A DNA stretch of 64,000 bases from Paramecium sonneborni (lineage: Eukaryota > Ciliophora > Oligohymenophorea > Peniculida > Parameciidae): the NCBI GenBank assembly GCA_905182985.1, contig CAJJDN010000075.1, positions 372,038 through 436,037 of the forward strand. Reading direction: 5' to 3'. The notes under the pieces are model-generated. The model saw only the letters and a program-made list of their open reading frames with translations. It was not told the origin of the DNA and searched no databases. The translations under genes and the position numbers were made by a program. This document shows positions 23,079 to 36,528 of this stretch, in pieces; position 1 is the stretch's first letter, and each line of letters opens with the position of its first letter.

Positions 23079-26000
23079 TCATTTCATGACACTAAAGATA
23101 ATAAATTAATAAATACCTTTATTACATAATTACTTTATTTAAGCTTATAACCCTTAATTTTAGTTATATAAATCCATCATCCTCCTATTTAACTCACTAA
23201 TTCCTTCACCATATTATTTCTTACTTAATTCTAGTGTTTTTATCTAGTTTTAAAGCTTAATTATTTATTTTTCTTATTCATAAGTAAGCTACAATTCTTA
23301 ATTTTAATTTTTAGATTTTTTTTATTCTTAATCATCCATTTAATGTTATAATTAATCTTTATCTTAAATAATATTAGCTAAATTTTCTTAAGAGTTTATA
23401 TTTGATTAACTTTTTATTTGTTTTATTTCGTCAATCAATGACAAATTAAATTATTCAAGCTATTATTTTTCTTCATTTAATCTAGATATTTATTCTTAGA
23501 GTTTTGATAATTTTTATAATTAATTTTAACTATCATAAAATTAATTATCTTAACCATCAAATTATTAATTATCTAAAGCATTATTTTGTATTTTTTTACT
23601 AAAATGGCTGCTCAAAGAATTCAATGGCTATAATCTTTTCTCAAGTATATCATCATCTTTTTCTAAATCCAATTAGTTTTCTAATTTAGGGCTTTACTCC
23701 TATAATATTCCATCTCTGTCCATTTCCAACAGTAAATATTAATTTAATAACTTATTGTATTTCTCTTTTTACTTTTAAATTTCTGCATCTAATGCTTTAT
23801 CATGTTCTTTCTTGATTTCTTCATGTTTTTTATTTAAATCATCATTTAGTCCTTCTAAAGCTAAATGTTCAGATAAAAGTTAATTAAACTTATTTTTAGT
23901 TTTTTCATATTCATTTTTATCTATGTGATTTTCTTAATCTTAATTTATTTAATTTAAAGCTTCCATAGCTTTATCACATTAATCTTATAATTTCAAATGT
24001 TCATTCAATAGATTATTAAACAAATCTTTAGCTTTTAATTTTTCATCATCTAATTATTATTAAAATTCTTTCTTCATTTACTTTTCTTATTCATTGATTT
24101 ATTCACTTACATTTAGAATATGAAGATGCTCTTCTAAAAGACTATTATATTTTTATTTATAATAATCTTCTGTGTTTTAATCCAATTTAATTGCATCATC
24201 ATTTGTTAATGCAAGATTGGGCAATTTTTTCTATTCTTGATTTGTGACTTTATCTAAAATTGCCTTTAATTATTATACTTCTTATCTTAATTAATAATTT
24301 TAATTCTAAAGTTGATTAATGTTTTATTATTAATCTTACTCTTTTTGATTTTATCCCTCTACTAATTTTTTCTCAAATATATCATCGTCTTTTTCTAAAT
24401 CCAATTAGTTTTCTAATTTAGGGCTTTACTCCTATAATATTCCATCTCTGTCCATTTCCAACAGTAAATATTAATTTAATAACTAATTGTATTTCTCTTT
24501 TTACTTTTAAATTTCTGCATCTAATGCTTTATCATGTTCTTTCTTGATTTCTTCATGTTTTTTATTTAAATCATCATTTAGTCCTTCTAAAGCTAAATGT
24601 TCAGATAAAAGTTAATTAAACTTATTTTTAGTTTTTTCATATTCATTTTTATCTATGTGATTTTCTTAATCTTAATTTATTTAATTTAAAGCTTCCATAG
24701 CTTTATCACATTAATCTTATAATTTCAAATGTTCATTCAATAGATTATTAAACAAATCTTTAGCTTTTAATTTTTCATCATCTAATTATTATTAAAATTC
24801 TTTCTTCATTTACTTTTCTTATTCATTGATTTATTCACTTACATTTAGAATATGAAGATGCTCTTCTAAAAGACTATTATATTTTTATTTATAATAATCT
24901 TCTGTGTTTTAATCCAATTTAATTGCATCATCATTTGTTAATGCAAGATTGGGCAATTTTTTCTATTCTTGATTTGTGACTTTATCTAAAATTGCCTTTA
25001 ATTATTATACTTCTTATCTTAATTAATAATTTTAATTCTAAAGTTGATTAATGTTTTATTATTAATCTTACTCTTTTTGATTTTATCCCTCTACTAATTT
25101 TTTCTCAAATATATCATCGTCTTTTTCTAAATCCAATTAGTTTTCTAATTTAGGGCTTTACTCCTATAATATTCCATCTCTGTCCATTTCCAACAGTAAA
25201 TATTAATTTAATAACTAATTGTATTTCTCTTTTTACTTTTAAATTTCTGCATCTAATGCTTTATCATGTTCTTTCTTGATTTCTTCATGTTTTTTATTTA
25301 AATCATCATTTAGTCCTTCTAAAGCTAAATGTTCAGATAAAAGTTAATTAAACTTATTTTTAGTTTTTTCATATTCATTTTTATCTATGTGATTTTCTTA
25401 ATCTTAATTTATTTAATTTAAAGCTTCCATAGCTTTATCACATTAATCTTATAATTTCAAATGTTCATTCAATAGATTATTAAACAAATCTTTAGCTTTT
25501 AATTTTTCATCATCTAATTATTATTAAAATTCTTTCTTCATTTACTTTTCTTATTCATTGATTTATTCACTTACATTTAGAATATGAAGATGCTCTTCTA
25601 AAAGACTATTATATTTTTATTTATAATAATCTTCTGTGTTTTAATCCAATTTAATTGCATCATCATTTGTTAATGCAAGATTGGGCAATTTTTTCTATTC
25701 TTGATTTGTGACTTTATCTAAAATTGCCTTTAATTATTATACTTCTTATCTTAATTAATAATTTTAATTCTAAAGTTGATTAATGTTTTATTATTAATCT
25801 TACTCTTTTTGATTTTATCCCTCTACTAATTTTTTCTCAAATATATCATCGTCTTTTTCTAAATCCAATTAGTTTTCTAATTTAGGGCTTTACTCCTATA
25901 ATATTCCATCTCTGTCCATTTCCAACAGTAAATATTAATTTAATAACTAATTGTATTTCTCTTTTTACTTTTAAATTTCTGCATCTAATGCTTTATCATG

Positions 26001-29000
26001 TTCTTTCTTGATTTCTTCATGTTTTTTATTTAAATCATCATTTAGTCCTTCTAAAGCTAAATGTTCAGATAAAAGTTAATTAAACTTATTTTTAGTTTTT
26101 TCATATTCATTTTTATCTATGTGATTTTCTTAATCTTAATTTATTTAATTTAAAGCTTCCATAGCTTTATCGCATTAATCTTATAATTTCAAATGTTCAT
26201 TCAATAGATTATTAAACAAATCTTTAGCTTTTAATTTTTCATCATCTAATTATTATTAAAATTCTTTCTTCATTTACTTTTCTTATTCATTGATTTATTC
26301 ACTTACATTTAGAATATGAAGATGCTCTTCTAAAAGACTATTATATTTTTATTTATAATAATCTTCTGTGTTTTAATCCAATTTAATTGCATCATCATTT
26401 GTTAATGCAAGATTGGGCAATTTTTTCTATTCTTGATTTGTGACTTTATCTAAAATTGCCTTTAATTATTATACTTCTTATCTTAATTAATAATTTTAAT
26501 TCTAAAGTTGATTAATGTTTTATTATTAATCTTACTCTTTTTGATTTTATCCCTCTACTAATTTTTTCTCAAATATATCATCGTCTTTTTCTAAATCCAA
26601 TTAGTTTTCTAATTTAGGGCTTTACTCCTATAATATTCCATCTCTGTCCATTTCCAACAGTAAATATTAATTTAATAACTAATTGTATTTCTCTTTTTAC
26701 TTTTAAATTTCTGCATCTAATGCTTTATCATGTTCTTTCTTGATTTCTTCATGTTTTTTATTTAAATCATCATTTAGTCCTTCTAAAGCTAAATGTTCAG
26801 ATAAAAGTTAATTAAACTTATTTTTAGTTTTTTCATATTCATTTTTATCTATGTGATTTTCTTAATCTTAATTTATTTAATTTAAAGCTTCCATAGCTTT
26901 ATCACATTAATCTTATAATTTCAAATGTTCATTCAATAGATTATTAAACAAATCTTTAGCTTTTAATTTTTCATCATCTAATTATTATTAAAATTCTTTC
27001 TTCATTTACTTTTCTTATTCATTGATTTATTCACTTACATTTAGAATATGAAGATGCTCTTCTAAAAGACTATTATATTTTTATTTATAATAATCTTCTG
27101 TGTTTTAATCCAATTTAATTGCATCATCATTTGTTAATGCAAGATTGGGCAATTTTTTCTATTCTTGATTTGTGACTTTATCTAAAATTGCCTTTAATTA
27201 TTATACTTCTTATCTTAATTAATAATTTTAATTCTAAAGTTGATTAATGTTTTATTATTAATCTTACTCTTTTTGATTTTATCCCTCTACTAATTTTTTC
27301 TCAAATATATCATCGTCTTTTTCTAAATCCAATTAGTTTTCTAATTTAGGGCTTTACTCCTATAATATTCCATCTCTGTCCATTTCCAACAGTAAATATT
27401 AATTTAATAACTAATTGTATTTCTCTTTTTACTTTTAAATTTCTGCATCTAATGCTTTATCATGTTCTTTCTTGATTTCTTCATGTTTTTTATTTAAATC
27501 ATCATTTAGTCCTTCTAAAGCTAAATGTTCAGATAAAAGTTAATTAAACTTATTTTTAGTTTTTTCATATTCATTTTTATCTATGTGATTTTCTTAATCT
27601 TAATTTATTTAATTTAAAGCTTCCATAGCTTTATCACATTAATCTTATAATTTCAAATGTTCATTCAATAGATTATTAAACAAATCTTTAGCTTTTAATT
27701 TTTCATCATCTAATTATTATTAAAATTCTTTCTTCATTTACTTTTCTTATTCATTGATTTATTCGCTTACATTTAGAATATGAAGATGCTCTTCTAAAAG
27801 ACTATTATATTTTTATTTATAATAATTTTCTAAATTAAATTCAGTTTCTTAATTTTTATCATTTATTTTTAAAATTTCATTTTAATTAATAATTTCTTAT
27901 TTTTAATTCTTATCTTTTAATTCTGCATTCTATTTTTATAATTCTTTTAAAACAGCTTCTTATTCATCAGTTATATTTGATAATTAAATATTTATTTCTT
28001 TTTACTTTTTAATTCTTTATAAAGTATTTTGAACTTAATTTTCTAATTTTTTATTAGTGTAAATAATCCTAAATTATTTTGCCAGCAATTTAGTATACAT
28101 TTATTATATTTTGGTATTATCTACTTAACTTATCACTTTTTCTTACTATGATTAATACTCGATATCCTCATTTTTACGTTATTCTTCATAACAGTGATTA
28201 TCAACTAGATCTTAAACAATTGCTTTTTATTTTTCCAATCTTTTTCTTAATTAATCATTCTCTCTATCTTTTTAAAACATTTAACAAAGTAATTTAAATA
28301 TTTTTGCTAAATATTTCTTATTTTAATTCTCTAATTTGTAAATTTCTAATTTTAACATTTCATTGTTATTTTAATTTGATATTTCCTCTTGGGTATCTAT
28401 ACAATTTTGCTATTAAATCTATACATTAGGTTCAATTTTAGTTATATTATTCTAGGAAATTTGATCTATTAATTAATTATTAAGGGCTTTTTATTTATTT
28501 ATTCTTTCATTTAATAGAATAAGTTCATTATCTTTTTTCTTATATTGATTCAAAACTCTGAATAACTTTGCAAGTAATTTTTTATTCTTTAATTTCAGAT
28601 TGGTTTTTTATTCTTATTCTTATTTTTATTATTCGATTAGTTATTCTTTACCACAATTTTTTTTTTCGGCTTCCCGCAATTATGATAGTAATTAATAATT
28701 ATTTGAGGTAATATTTTTATTTTCCTATTCTAGTTCCTATATTATTTTTTATAAGCTTAAATCATTCTAGTTGCTTTATTGCTATTAATTTATTTGAATC
28801 TCCTTTTTTAAATCATTTATTTATCCATTCGCTTGCTTTAATTTATCTTCTAGTTCTCGTTATTTAAAAGATGAATCTTTTGATCTTGGTGTTGAATCTT
28901 TTTATTAATACTTTAGAGCTATTTCCAAGTCATTAATTTTAATTTCTTAATCTTTTGTAATCAACTCTAGTTCTTCAATCTTTTTTTTATCTCTATTTTC

Positions 29001-30398
29001 TTCTTCTAAAATGGCATTGAGTTAAATGTTTTTTTCATTATATTTATTAGCCCATTCTTAAATATCATCTTTTTGGAGCTAAACTTTGTTTTCTAATTTT
29101 TTAATTTAATCATTCAACAAAGAACTATCTTTTAATATTTTGTTTTTTTAATTTTCTAATGTTTCCTTCTAATCCAATATTTCAGTATATTTGGCTTTCA
29201 AATTTGAAAAATCATCACTTAATTATTTGAATTATATAGTCTTATCATCTCCTTCATTATTATGTGAGCTATATAATTCAATTAAATCATTTTAAAAATT
29301 TTAGTTGACTTCTAAAGACTTTGATGTCAATTATTAAAATAATGTTAAATTTTCAGCCCTCAAATCTTAATTACTTTTTTATTAAATATCGATTTAATCC
29401 TAAAGCCTTTTAATTTCAATCTCTAGTTCCTTTTGATTGTTCTTTAAAACTATGACACTTGCTTCTAATTCATTTATTTTAATTTGATCTTCCTATCTTT
29501 AATTTTCCATTTCCTCTTTTTGCTATAACAAATTCTCAATTTTATTTTATGCAACTAAATTTATGGAAGATTAAATACTTGCATTATATTTTTCAATTTC
29601 TGCTTTACTTGTTTAAAGTTATGAAAATTTGTTTTTCCAATTGGTAATTTCCTGCTCATTAGATTTTTATTTTTCTTCAAATTCATTTATTTCTTCTTGT
29701 AAATTTTATATTTACTTTTTAAAATTCTCAATAATAGTAGAGCTAAATATGCTTTAAAGGTTACTTTTAGTTAATTGAATTATTTTATGATACTATTATT
29801 TTTTAAGGTTATTATTAATTTTTATAAGAAGATTATTCCTTCATCAATTATTTCTAAAGTTCCTTGATATTATTATCTAAAAGAGAATTTTAAGCCTAAA
29901 GTTATTCAATTTATTAATCCTTTTAATCAATAACATTCTAAGCTAACACGAGATCATTTGTTAATTAAATGTTTTCAATTTTCAGATTTTCCGATTCTTT
30001 TTCTTTTTAATTTATTTCAAGTTCTAAAGCAAGTAATTCTCGTTATTTCTTTTAATCTAGACTTAGTTTGTCATTATCAATTTTTAATGATTTAGTGCTG
30101 TGAATGGATGATCTATTGATAGCTGGCCCTTCAGTCCTTTTTAAAATTTCATCTGCTTATTTTTTATATTTTTCCTTTTCTTCCTAAAGCTTTTCTACCT
30201 TTAGGCTTAACGCTTAAGCAGTCTCTTTATTAATTTTTGACTCTTTCATGGTTCGCTCTAACGCTTGTGAGTGTTCAACTTTAAGCTCTGATTTTACTTT
30301 TTAAACTTGAGTATCAATTTACTAAGATTGTGAGATTCAAACTTTACTTTAATTCCTATCGGTGCTTGCCCTACATTTCCTTATTAGATACTTCTCAT
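23079..30398 (-). CDS. Giant coiled-coil protein with 5.7 near-identical 244-aa repeats
   Basis: About 2,430 aa. Start at 30398 gives MRSIQQGNVGQAPIGIK, then a 26-nt intron and a charged coiled coil for about 850 aa. Then come the 732-bp repeats (23639-27826) and about 185 aa of Gln-rich coiled coil ending at TGA 23079-23081 (a last GTATTT...TAG intron would shift the stop by a few bases). No catalytic domain is visible. Each 244-aa repeat contains four sub-repeats of about 43-44 aa built on a motif like FNxLLxEHLxLE. A structural role (cortex, basal body or rootlet) is inferred only from the composition. The 5' end is present twice because of the joint at 31230. Confidence 0.82.
23639..27826 (-). 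repeat. In-frame tandem array, period 732 bp (5.7 copies)
   Basis: Copies start at 23639, 24371, 25103, 25835 and 26567, with a partial copy of 528 bp from 27299. The spacing is exactly 732 bp each time (244 codons). The internal copies differ at only scattered bases (for example tcgcattaatc versus tcacattaatc near 26170, attcgcttac versus attcacttac near 27762). The leftmost copy is the most diverged at its start. It sits wholly inside the coiled-coil gene and keeps the frame. Confidence 0.95.
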
Positions 30399-31005
30399 AA
30401 TAAATACGCAATTAAAAATTATTAAAAATATTCTTAACAAAAAACAAAATTAAATATCTTAACATATGCAATATTTACTCCTTAAAGGATTGATTAAATC
30501 ATTAAACTATCCTTTCAACAGTTCTTATTCTCTAGTAAATAAAACATGTTAATTTGAAGAAAAGCTTAAATTATGAAGACGGCGAATTTTTTTTTTTGAG
30601 TTTAAATTATACATCCTAAAATTTCATATATTAAATAAGAATTAATCAAATTCTTAAGATACTTCATTTTAATATATACAGGGATAGAATACAACCTATT
30701 TGCTTAAAAATAATTAGATTTATAAATTTATTTGATGGGATTTAATTATCAAAATAGATCAAAAACTCTATTATAATTTAGAGAGATTGAATCTAATAGG
30801 TTTAGAAATCATTTAATGTTTTATAGAAGCTATAAATTATGTAATTGAAAAGAATCGTTAGAATAATATTAAAAATAATAGATTTAAGAAAATAATATAA
30901 AAATATAAATATAAAAGGATCATTAAATTATGTTATAAGTAAATTAGTGTAATATTTTACTAAATTAAAAAGAATAATTAATATTTATTATAATTATTTG
31001 TTAAT
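30399..31005. other. Divergent intergenic region (also present at 31593-32199)
   Basis: About 600 bp between the minus-strand coiled-coil gene and the plus-strand gene. AT-rich with homopolymer runs. A short inverted pair, AAAGGAT...ATCCTTT, lies near 30480-30515. A 37-codon ORF (MGFNYQNRSKTLLQ...) near 30734 is probably chance. The promoters of both genes should lie here. Confidence 0.4.
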
Positions 31006-31229
31006 ATGAGCGTCTCTTAGAATTAGTAATAATTATATGAGGAACTAATGGTAATGAAATAAATTTTCTATATCAGGAAAAAATAAAGTAAAATTCAGAG
31101 ATAAAAGAGAAATTTGATAGCAGGACTTAAAATGGACTATTAGATAAGGACTATGCGCATGAAGTCTTGATAGATTGGAGTGAATTACTTAATTATGATC
31201 TTGGTGATGCTATAAGTTATTTTGATCTC
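31006..31229 (+). other. Truncated duplicate of the 5' end of the gene at 32200-34684
   Basis: Same start and first intron as 32200 onward, ending at the N. An assembly copy, not a separate gene. Confidence 0.85.
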
Positions 31230-31230
31230 N
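31230..31230. other. Single-base assembly gap (N)
   Basis: One N between identical flanks; the second scaffold joint. Confidence 0.98.
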
Positions 31231-31592
31231 TTCTCGTTATTTCTTTTAATCTAGACTTAGTTTGTCATTATCAATTTTTAATGATTTAGTGCTGTGAATG
31301 GATGATCTATTGATAGCTGGCCCTTCAGTCCTTTTTAAAATTTCATCTGCTTATTTTTTATATTTTTCCTTTTCTTCCTAAAGCTTTTCTACCTTTAGGC
31401 TTAACGCTTAAGCAGTCTCTTTATTAATTTTTGACTCTTTCATGGTTCGCTCTAACGCTTGTGAGTGTTCAACTTTAAGCTCTGATTTTACTTTTTAAAC
31501 TTGAGTATCAATTTACTAAGATTGTGAGATTCAAACTTTACTTTAATTCCTATCGGTGCTTGCCCTACATTTCCTTATTAGATACTTCTCAT
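31231..31592 (-). other. Truncated duplicate of the 5' end of the giant coiled-coil gene
   Basis: Same as 30037-30398, cut by the N at 31230. An assembly copy, not a separate gene. Confidence 0.85.
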
Positions 31593-32423
31593 AATAAATA
31601 CGCAATTAAAAATTATTAAAAATATTCTTAACAAAAAACAAAATTAAATATCTTAACATATGCAATATTTACTCCTTAAAGGATTGATTAAATCATTAAA
31701 CTATCCTTTCAACAGTTCTTATTCTCTAGTAAATAAAACATGTTAATTTGAAGAAAAGCTTAAATTATGAAGACGGCGAATTTTTTTTTTTGAGTTTAAA
31801 TTATACATCCTAAAATTTCATATATTAAATAAGAATTAATCAAATTCTTAAGATACTTCATTTTAATATATACAGGGATAGAATACAACCTATTTGCTTA
31901 AAAATAATTAGATTTATAAATTTATTTGATGGGATTTAATTATCAAAATAGATCAAAAACTCTATTATAATTTAGAGAGATTGAATCTAATAGGTTTAGA
32001 AATCATTTAATGTTTTATAGAAGCTATAAATTATGTAATTGAAAAGAATCGTTAGAATAATATTAAAAATAATAGATTTAAGAAAATAATATAAAAATAT
32101 AAATATAAAAGGATCATTAAATTATGTTATAAGTAAATTAGTGTAATATTTTACTAAATTAAAAAGAATAATTAATATTTATTATAATTATTTGTTAATA
32201 TGAGCGTCTCTTAGAATTAGTAATAATTATATGAGGAACTAATGGTAATGAAATAAATTTTCTATATCAGGAAAAAATAAAGTAAAATTCAGAGATAAAA
32301 GAGAAATTTGATAGCAGGACTTAAAATGGACTATTAGATAAGGACTATGCGCATGAAGTCTTGATAGATTGGAGTGAATTACTTAATTATGATCTTGGTG
32401 ATGCTATAAGTTATTTTGATCTC
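31231..32423 (+). repeat. Second copy of the 1,193-bp duplication
   Basis: Same sequence as 30037-31229. This copy is continuous with the body of the plus-strand gene starting at 32200. Confidence 0.9.
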
Positions 32424-34684
32424 GATAATCCTGACATTCCACCTGAAGAGATCAGATAAAACTTAGATTTTAACAGTTTCATTAATCTGGTAGACAAATG
32501 GCTTTAGAAGCAATTAATTTAATCATCACCAAAATAAAAATAAAGTACAAACTAAGATCAATACTGGTTTAAGAGTGAACCTGGTACACTAAATACAGAA
32601 CAAAGTGATTTAAAGCATTAAGAATAATTAATAAGAGCAATTTTTGAAATTTAAGAAGCAAAGACTAAAAAGGTTTTTAATGAATATGCAATGATGAGTG
32701 ATCAAACTGACACAATTAGCAAATAAGATTTTCCTCTTTTGCTAAAAAATTTGTTATATTAACATAATGCATCAATTTATGAAAAAGCTGGGCAAGAAGA
32801 TTTCTTTATGAGAAGTAATTCTTATGGAAATTTAAATAACTTTTTAAGAGATGAATAAATTAATTATTAATAATTTAAGGAAGCTGCAATTTAATTTATA
32901 AAAGGAAACCAAGATTTAATTCTTTTAGATCATGAATAAATTAATAAAAAAAAAGAAAAATAACAACCTCAAAATCCACCTAATTTAGAAGAGGAACTTT
33001 TATAGCAAATAGAAAAATATCAATAAATTTTATAAAGTACTGAACCTGAAATTGAAAAATAGGTTTTAAGAAATATGATTACTACTTTAGTCCGCTAATT
33101 AGATTTAATCAGAGATAATACTATGAAACTTGATGAAACCTAAATAAATTCTACTCTCAAACCAAAAGCTAATCTCTAAGTGTCATTTTCTGGAATAGTT
33201 AGACCTGAAAAAAGATCTAAAACAAAGGAAGAAATAGAAATTGAAAAAAGAGATAATTAAATTTTGGAAATCTTTCTTTTTTTTGCAAAATAGTAATATG
33301 TTAATGGAGTTGCCTACGAATTTGACAGATACACAAAAGAAGCTTAAAGTTTAAGTTTAGGCATGTTCTTATATTTTTGTAAATGTTTTAATCTGATTGA
33401 AACTCATATAAGAAAACCAAATGAAGAAAATTTATTAGAAAGAAAAAAAAGAGGGGAAGATGTCAATATAACTAAATTAAATCAAACAATAATAAATAAA
33501 AGCTTATAAGAGGAAGAGAAATAAGTAGAACAAGAATAAGCTTCAACTATTATATCTCCAAAATAAAAACCTCCTACTGTTCCAGTTGACATTAAAAAGG
33601 TTGAAAATTTGCCTCGAAGAAATAAATATTCCCATATCCCGTCTAAATTTGAGTAAAATTTTATTTAAATATTTTAGATGGTGGAATGACGATTTAAAGT
33701 TTGATAAATATTACAATCCAAATCAAAATCTTCTACCACAATAAATTATGGATGATATGAAATATTTAACAAAAGAGGAAATTAAAAATTTATTTAAAAG
33801 AAGTGCCTTTGGAAAGGATGTATTATATTAAATTTAATTAGCTCGATTTTGATGAATTTAAATGTTTGTTAGGATTTATGGCTAATCTTATGTTCAAATA
33901 AAATGGGGAAAGACATCCTCATGCTTACTAATTGATATTAAGACTAATGTATATTGATTATCCAGAAGAATATAGAAAAAGATTAATACCTGTTAAAATA
34001 CCTTTCAATTGCAAAGAGAAAATTGGTTTTAGATTATTACCAGGTTATGAGCATCATGAATATAAGGGCAGATAATTATCTTAATAAGAAAAACAGCAAC
34101 TTTAAAAATTAAAACAAGAAAGAGAAAATCAACTAAGAGAGAGACTTACAGAAAATCCAAATCAGAGCATAAGATCTATAGGATCAATAGGCTCTTAATC
34201 TATCGCTAATTTACCATATAATAAGTAATAAGGAAGATTCTTAAATGGAAGAATAGATTTGGATAGGGAAAAAGTATCATGGGCAAAATTAGAGAATTTA
34301 AATCCTAATGATTTAAGTGGACATGGAAGAAATTTTAAACCTTAAGATTTGATTGATGAATTTGAGGATGAAGAAGATAGGTAATTATTTTTTATTATTT
34401 TTAGATTTTTTTTAAAAGAATTCTCACTTGAAGATGAAAAAAAAAATTAACCTAAACCTGAGGAAGTTTAAAAAAATCTTGAAAAATATGGTGCTTATAA
34501 ACCTCCTAAGAGACCTACTTAAAAACATTAAATGAGCTAACCTTAACTTTTAAACTAAAAATATGATCAGAAAAGTGTAGACATGAAAAATTAGTACTTG
34601 TAAAGAGCTAATCAAATTTAATAACTACAAAATAAAAAAGAGTAATAACTACTCTAAAAAATAAACAAATAATATAAAATTTGA
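32200..34684 (+). CDS. Large Gln-rich protein with EF-hand-like C-terminal region, unrecognised
   Basis: About 795 aa. Starts MSVSQNQQQLYEELMEKIKQ across a 26-nt intron. The N-terminal third contains a conserved-looking block (WSELLNYDLGDAISYFDLDN). The middle is helical and Gln/Glu-rich. Near residue 510, GKDLDFDEFKCLLGFMANLM resembles an EF-hand-paired helix, preceded by EEIKNLFKRSAFG; no canonical DxDxDG loop is seen. The tail is basic and Gln-rich. Introns: 25 nt near 33652, 22 nt near 33819 and 24 nt near 34381, all restoring frame. I do not recognise the family; the regions outside the Q-rich stretches look conserved. Confidence 0.78.
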
Positions 34685-34797
34685 TTATTTTAAAAATAAT
34701 TATTCGAATTACATTTTAAATAATAGTGTAATTTATTTTATAAGAAAAAATCTTTAATTTTTATATTTTGAATCTTAATGTTAATTCATTTTTTTTT

Positions 34798-35783
34798 TCA
34801 AAATACTTATTGCAATCCATTCATACAAACTCCGCAAGTATTACCTGCTCCTAATCTAATGTATCCTTTCTCTCCCCAACTTGAACCCCAAGTATTTTTC
34901 AATGTCCATACTCCATCATTTGTAACTCCAACAAGTAATGCACCATGATTTAAAGAAGTTCCACATTAAGTCAATATTCCACTAAATTTATTAAGAAAAT
35001 ACTTACCTTTTATAAAATTACCAAGAAGATGCATCAACTGATACAGTAACTGTTGAATTAGATAAAGCTTTAATCAAATTATCACAGTTTTTTATAGTAA
35101 TATAATTTGAGATGTGAAAAGTTCTTTAAACACTTTTACAGGCTCCGCTTGTTGATGTTGTTGGATAATCTTTTTCATAAGCTAATCCTTTATCTTTTAC
35201 ATAATTCAAAGAATTTCCTACATTTCCACCTGAACATCCTTTATTCCCGTATGGTTATGTACAATCGATTAAATCTTGTTATGATAATGGATTATAAATG
35301 TTTTTAATGATTTTATTATTTGTATCCAAAAGATCTAAGGTGAAAAAAACATATGAGGCACATTATCCTTAATTTCGAACACTTCCAGCATATGATGACC
35401 AATCAATGTCTGCATTTAAATTTTAATCATCTTTAAATTGTTAGACAGCTTGGTAATTTGTATATTGATGATCATATTGTAAATATTTAATTGAAAATTC
35501 TTCTGATGTTAAATCAGCGAATTCATTAATTTCTAACACAAAGTCATTCTATTTTTAGTTTGTCTCTTCAATTAATTTAAGATTTTAGTCAAATACTTTT
35601 CTTCTATATCTAAAAACTATTTTTATTTTTATACTCTTATTCAAGGGCAGAATAGTATTATTTATTATGTTTCAGCATCCATATGTGATGTTAATTAGTG
35701 ATATCAACACCAATCTGATCTTATAAGTGTATCAAACTTAAAAGAAGAGCTGTTCCTAATATTATATAAGATTTTGAAGCCAT
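34798..35783 (-). CDS. Papain-family (cathepsin L-like) protein with catalytic Cys replaced by Tyr
   Basis: About 310 aa. A signal-peptide-like start ([18 protein letters not shown]) is followed by an I29-type propeptide (WMLKHNKQYYS ... [16 protein letters not shown]), then the mature domain from DIDWSSYAG. The active-site block reads NQGQCASYVFF where papains have NQGQCGSCWAF, so the catalytic Cys is Tyr (35351-35353). The His ([10 protein letters not shown]) and Asn ([10 protein letters not shown]) blocks and the GCSGG loop are kept. Introns of 25 nt near 35617 and 35003. Probably secreted or lysosomal. Protease activity is not expected by the usual mechanism. Confidence 0.85.
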
Positions 35784-36001
35784 ATTTATATTAATGATGT
35801 AATGAAAAAAGTTCCTTAATTCAAATATATATTAGAATAATTAGAAAATTGTTTATGACTTTTTCCAATTAAAAATACACATAATATTATACTCACATTT
35901 TTATCTCTTTGATTAGTTATGTTGAACTTATATTGAGAGCATATCTTTGATGAAATAATTAATATTTGTTATTTAAAACTCAAAAAAAAATGAGATTTTT
36001 T

Positions 36002-36362
36002 TCATTTGAGAAAATGATTAGCTATTTTTCTAATTTTAGAACACTTAGGCTTAATTTTATTTTCCTTTAATATATTTTTTTTTGATTTTTTTTCTCTAAA
36101 GAAGTTTTCTAAGATACAATTGTTAACATCTGAATCAGAGGGATTTCTAATTTTTTTATTTTGATCTTTTCTTAAATCTAAATACATTAGTATCAATTTC
36201 TGAACATTTTATTATTATTTTATGAATGAATTGAATCCTTTTTAATAAATATCCACAAGTATCAAATAATTAGTATTTTCCACTTTTTCCTTTATTATTC
36301 TAAACAATAAAAACTTTAATTCTTTTTTAGAAATTCCACGACTCTATTTTGTGGTCTTTCAT
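36002..36362 (-). CDS. Small basic protein, unrecognised
   Basis: ATG 36360-36362 opens MKDHKIESWNFQKRIKVFIV. A 28-nt GTTCAG...TAG intron (about 36184-36211) joins this to a Lys/Asn-rich exon (DQNKKIRNPSDSDVNNCILE) ending in TGA 36002. About 110 aa. The open frame continues upstream of this ATG (KGEKIEVRKIN), so the true start may be further right. No domain recognised. Confidence 0.45.
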
Positions 36363-36528
36363 ATTTATTTTTCTAACTTCTATTTTTTCTCCTTTATAGT
36401 TTTTTAGGTAACTCTTTTATAATGTTCAATAAAATATTTTATGTCTATAAATATTGAGTAAACAATGGATTATTATTTGAAGTATTTCTGACTGGAATAC
36501 AACTTTTATTTATATTTTATATAAATTA

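Larger units (their letters stand above)
30037..31229 (+). repeat. First copy of a 1,193-bp exact direct duplication ending at an N
   Basis: Reads the same as 31231-32423 at an offset of 1,194, with the single N (31230) between them. Same structure as the joint at 20201. It carries the 5' end of the coiled-coil gene, the intergenic region and the 5' end of the next gene. Confidence 0.9.

Noticed and set aside
23639..27826. CRISPR array or satellite DNA
   Set aside because: The unit is 732 bp, in frame and codes for coiled coil without a single TGA; it is an internal gene repeat.
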